From assembly GCA_037957365.1 (NCBI GenBank), contig JARHVA010004802.1, positions 1,366,040 through 1,430,039 of the forward strand: DNA of 64,000 nt, written 5' to 3'. A model generated the notes under the pieces. The model was not told the origin of the DNA. It saw only the letters and a program-made list of their open reading frames with translations, and made no database searches. The translations under genes and the position numbers were made by a program. Shown one piece after another: positions 62,556 to 64,000 of this stretch. Source of the stretch: Torreya grandis (Eukaryota; Streptophyta; Pinopsida; Cupressales; Taxaceae). Positions within the stretch are counted from its first letter, which is position 1; the number at the start of each line of letters is the position of its first letter.

Positions 62556-63365
62556 ATGGCCATACATAAAGGTGCCTCTGCAAGAAAAATAATAGTTGAT
62601 CAAGAAGAAGAGGATGAAGTAGAAGTGAATATGGAAGGAGAACTCATGTGTGCCTTATAAGAATTGAAAATTGTTGAAAAGAGAAATCAAAGATTAAAGA
62701 ATTAAATCAAGAAAAATGACAAGGAGTCAAAGGAGATAATTGAAGATCTGATGGCATAGTTGGAAATATCAAGAAAGTAATGTGAAAGGTATGTTATTGA
62801 AATTGCCTCTTTAAAAGAAGAGATTGGGAAAGCAATTGATATTAAAATAGTCAATGATTCAAAATTTGAGAATAGCACTAATATGCTAAATAAGATATTA
62901 GAAAGCCAAAAGGAAATATCAGTTAAGATAGGTATCAGTTTTGAAAAGAAGAAGAGCTATGTTGAAGCTCGTACAAATAAACAAACAAGAAGGGAAGGAA
63001 TGGATAATACAGAGGACAAAGAAGGCTGGAAGGAACAAAGCTATAAATGGCAATCGGGTCAGAGATTCACAAAAAGGTCCTATTTTTATGGTTACTATTT
63101 TTATTGTAATGGATATGGTCATAAGAAATTATAATGTATAAAAAGAGCTAACAATCCCAAAAATAAGGAAAAGGAAGGTCATGTAGAGTCAAGCAAAAGC
63201 TATAACTCTTTTGCTCCTCTATCAAGCTTTGATGAAGACACCATAATTTGTTACAAGTGTAACAACTTTAGACACATAGCTCGATATTGTAGAAGCGTGT
63301 TTGAGTTAGTCAAGAAGGACCAAAGTTTGAGGGCTCCATTCATCAAGAAAAAGGTTCAGACATGG
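62556..63365 (+). pseudogene. Copia gag lacking the UBN2 domain
   Basis: The ATG at 62556 opens MAIHKGASARKIIVDQEEED, which leads straight into the acidic and coiled-coil part of gag (ELKIVEKRNQRLKN; ASLKEEIGKAIDI). Two zinc knuckles follow: one decayed (FYCNGYGHKKL, about 63090) and one nearly complete, CYKCNNFRHIARYC (about 63250). The UBN2 region that forms the N-terminal half in the neighbouring minus-strand element is absent. The internal stops (62661, 62703, 62757, 62778, 63132 and 63367 approximately) are TAA or TAG. Confidence 0.75.
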
Positions 63366-64000
63366 TAGAAGAAACAATCTGAAGGTTCTATATTGGTCCA
63401 GATAGCTCTGCATACAAGAAATGAAGAAAATCCATGGTTTATTGATAGTAGATGTTCAAGGCACATGACAAGAGAAAAGAGTAAGTTCATAACCCTGAAA
63501 AAGATCAATGGTGGCATAGTGAAATTTGGGGACAATACTACTGCCAAAATTGTCAAAAAAAGTACACTAGCTTTAGATAATGGTAGAACTAAAACTAAAA
63601 ATGTTTTATATGTAGAAGGTCTTAAGCATAATCTTTTGAGTGTAAGTCAAATGTGTGATCAGGAGCACACAATAAATTTTTATGCAGAAGGTTGTGAAAT
63701 TAGAAGAAAAGATTCAGATGTATTAATTGCAGATGCTCAGAGAACAAGTAATAACTTATATATGCTATCAGACATCAAGGGTCAAAAATGTTGTTTGAGT
63801 CAGATTGAAGAAAGTTGGCTATGGCACAGGGGAATGGGGCACATAAAATTTGACAATCTTGTCAAAATTTGCAAAAATCAAGCTGTCAGAAATCTTCCAA
63901 CGATCACAAAGCCATCTAACACCCTTTTTGGACCTTGTCAGCATGGGAAGCAGGCTAGAAGGTGGTTCAAAACAAAAGAGTACTCTACCACTCAGATGCT
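63366..64000 (+). pseudogene. Copia protease and start of integrase (partial)
   Basis: WFIDSRCSRHMTREKSKF at about 63430 is the copia protease active site, with the catalytic Asp-Ser kept but the usual Gly changed to Arg. VLYVEGLKHNLLSVSQMCDQ follows, a standard copia block. WLWHRGMGHIKFDNLVKICK and then CQHGKQARR (63820-63960) are the pre-integrase region and the HHCC zinc finger, whose first Cys is changed (FGPC). The frame is open from the TAG near 63367 to the window end; the catalytic integrase core lies outside. Confidence 0.85.

Larger units (their letters stand above)
61503..64000 (+). mobile_element. Ty1/copia element, plus strand, cut by the window end
   Basis: LTR, initiator-Met primer-binding site, gag lacking its N-terminal domain, protease, pre-integrase and integrase zinc finger are in order and extend past 64000. 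It lies head-to-head with the minus-strand copia element; the two LTRs are 16 bases apart. Confidence 0.85.

Overview
This 64 kb window looks like intergenic DNA from a large, retrotransposon-rich land-plant genome. The base composition is very AT-rich. I see no rRNA, tRNA, CRISPR array, operon or intact host gene. Nearly everything recognisable belongs to LTR retrotransposons in various stages of decay: Ty3 (gypsy)-type gag, retropepsin and integrase, and Ty1 (copia)-type gag, protease and integrase, with primer-binding sites that look like matches to initiator-Met tRNA. The long-bodied, old, nested elements and the zinc-knuckle copia gag type would fit a gymnosperm, but that lineage call is inference.

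Layout. (1) 1-1.9 kb: unique AT-rich DNA running into a tandem array of about 195-217 bp units. (2) 1.94-13.09 kb: one complete 11.15 kb Ty3-like element inserted in that array, with 1.8 kb LTRs, a 5-bp near-perfect target duplication, a gag-protease pseudogene, no reverse transcriptase, RNase H or integrase, and a second very long reading frame of unknown function. The array resumes at 13.09-13.55 kb. (3) 13.5-25.4 kb: no recognisable genes, with one degenerate repeat pair 7.1 kb apart and a recent 120-bp tandem duplication. (4) 25.45-29.82 kb: a non-coding minus-strand LTR element with exact ATTTT target duplications and a minisatellite in its body. (5) 29.98-35.47 kb: a minus-strand copia element (gag, protease, integrase, remnant of RNase H). 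(6) 35.47-36.96 kb: a Ty3 RNase H-integrase fragment. (7) 37-54 kb: old repeats, including a 727-bp foldback element with about 345-bp arms at 42 kb and a decayed gag-like stretch near 45 kb. (8) 54.3-56.2 kb: a GGA/GAA microsatellite running in frame into a catalytically dead retropepsin-like ORF, then a polypurine tract and LTR. (9) 57.2-61.49 kb: a minus-strand copia gag region with 5' LTR. (10) 61.50-64 kb: a plus-strand copia element, cut off by the window end and placed head-to-head with the previous one.

The most unusual item is the 1.94-13.09 kb element. It keeps gag-protease but carries, in place of pol, an accessory ORF of about 1,250 codons (folded N-terminal region, Pro/Ser-rich middle, long C-terminal coiled coil). 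Its LTRs contain about 14 G-box/ABRE-like motifs in a repeating spacing pattern. Over the last 1.9 kb of the accessory ORF the reading frame never shifts, and its 17 internal stops are all TAG (13) or TAA (4), never TGA. That is the pattern expected from deamination of methylated CAG/CAA codons. All identities here come from reading the sequence by eye; no database search was possible.
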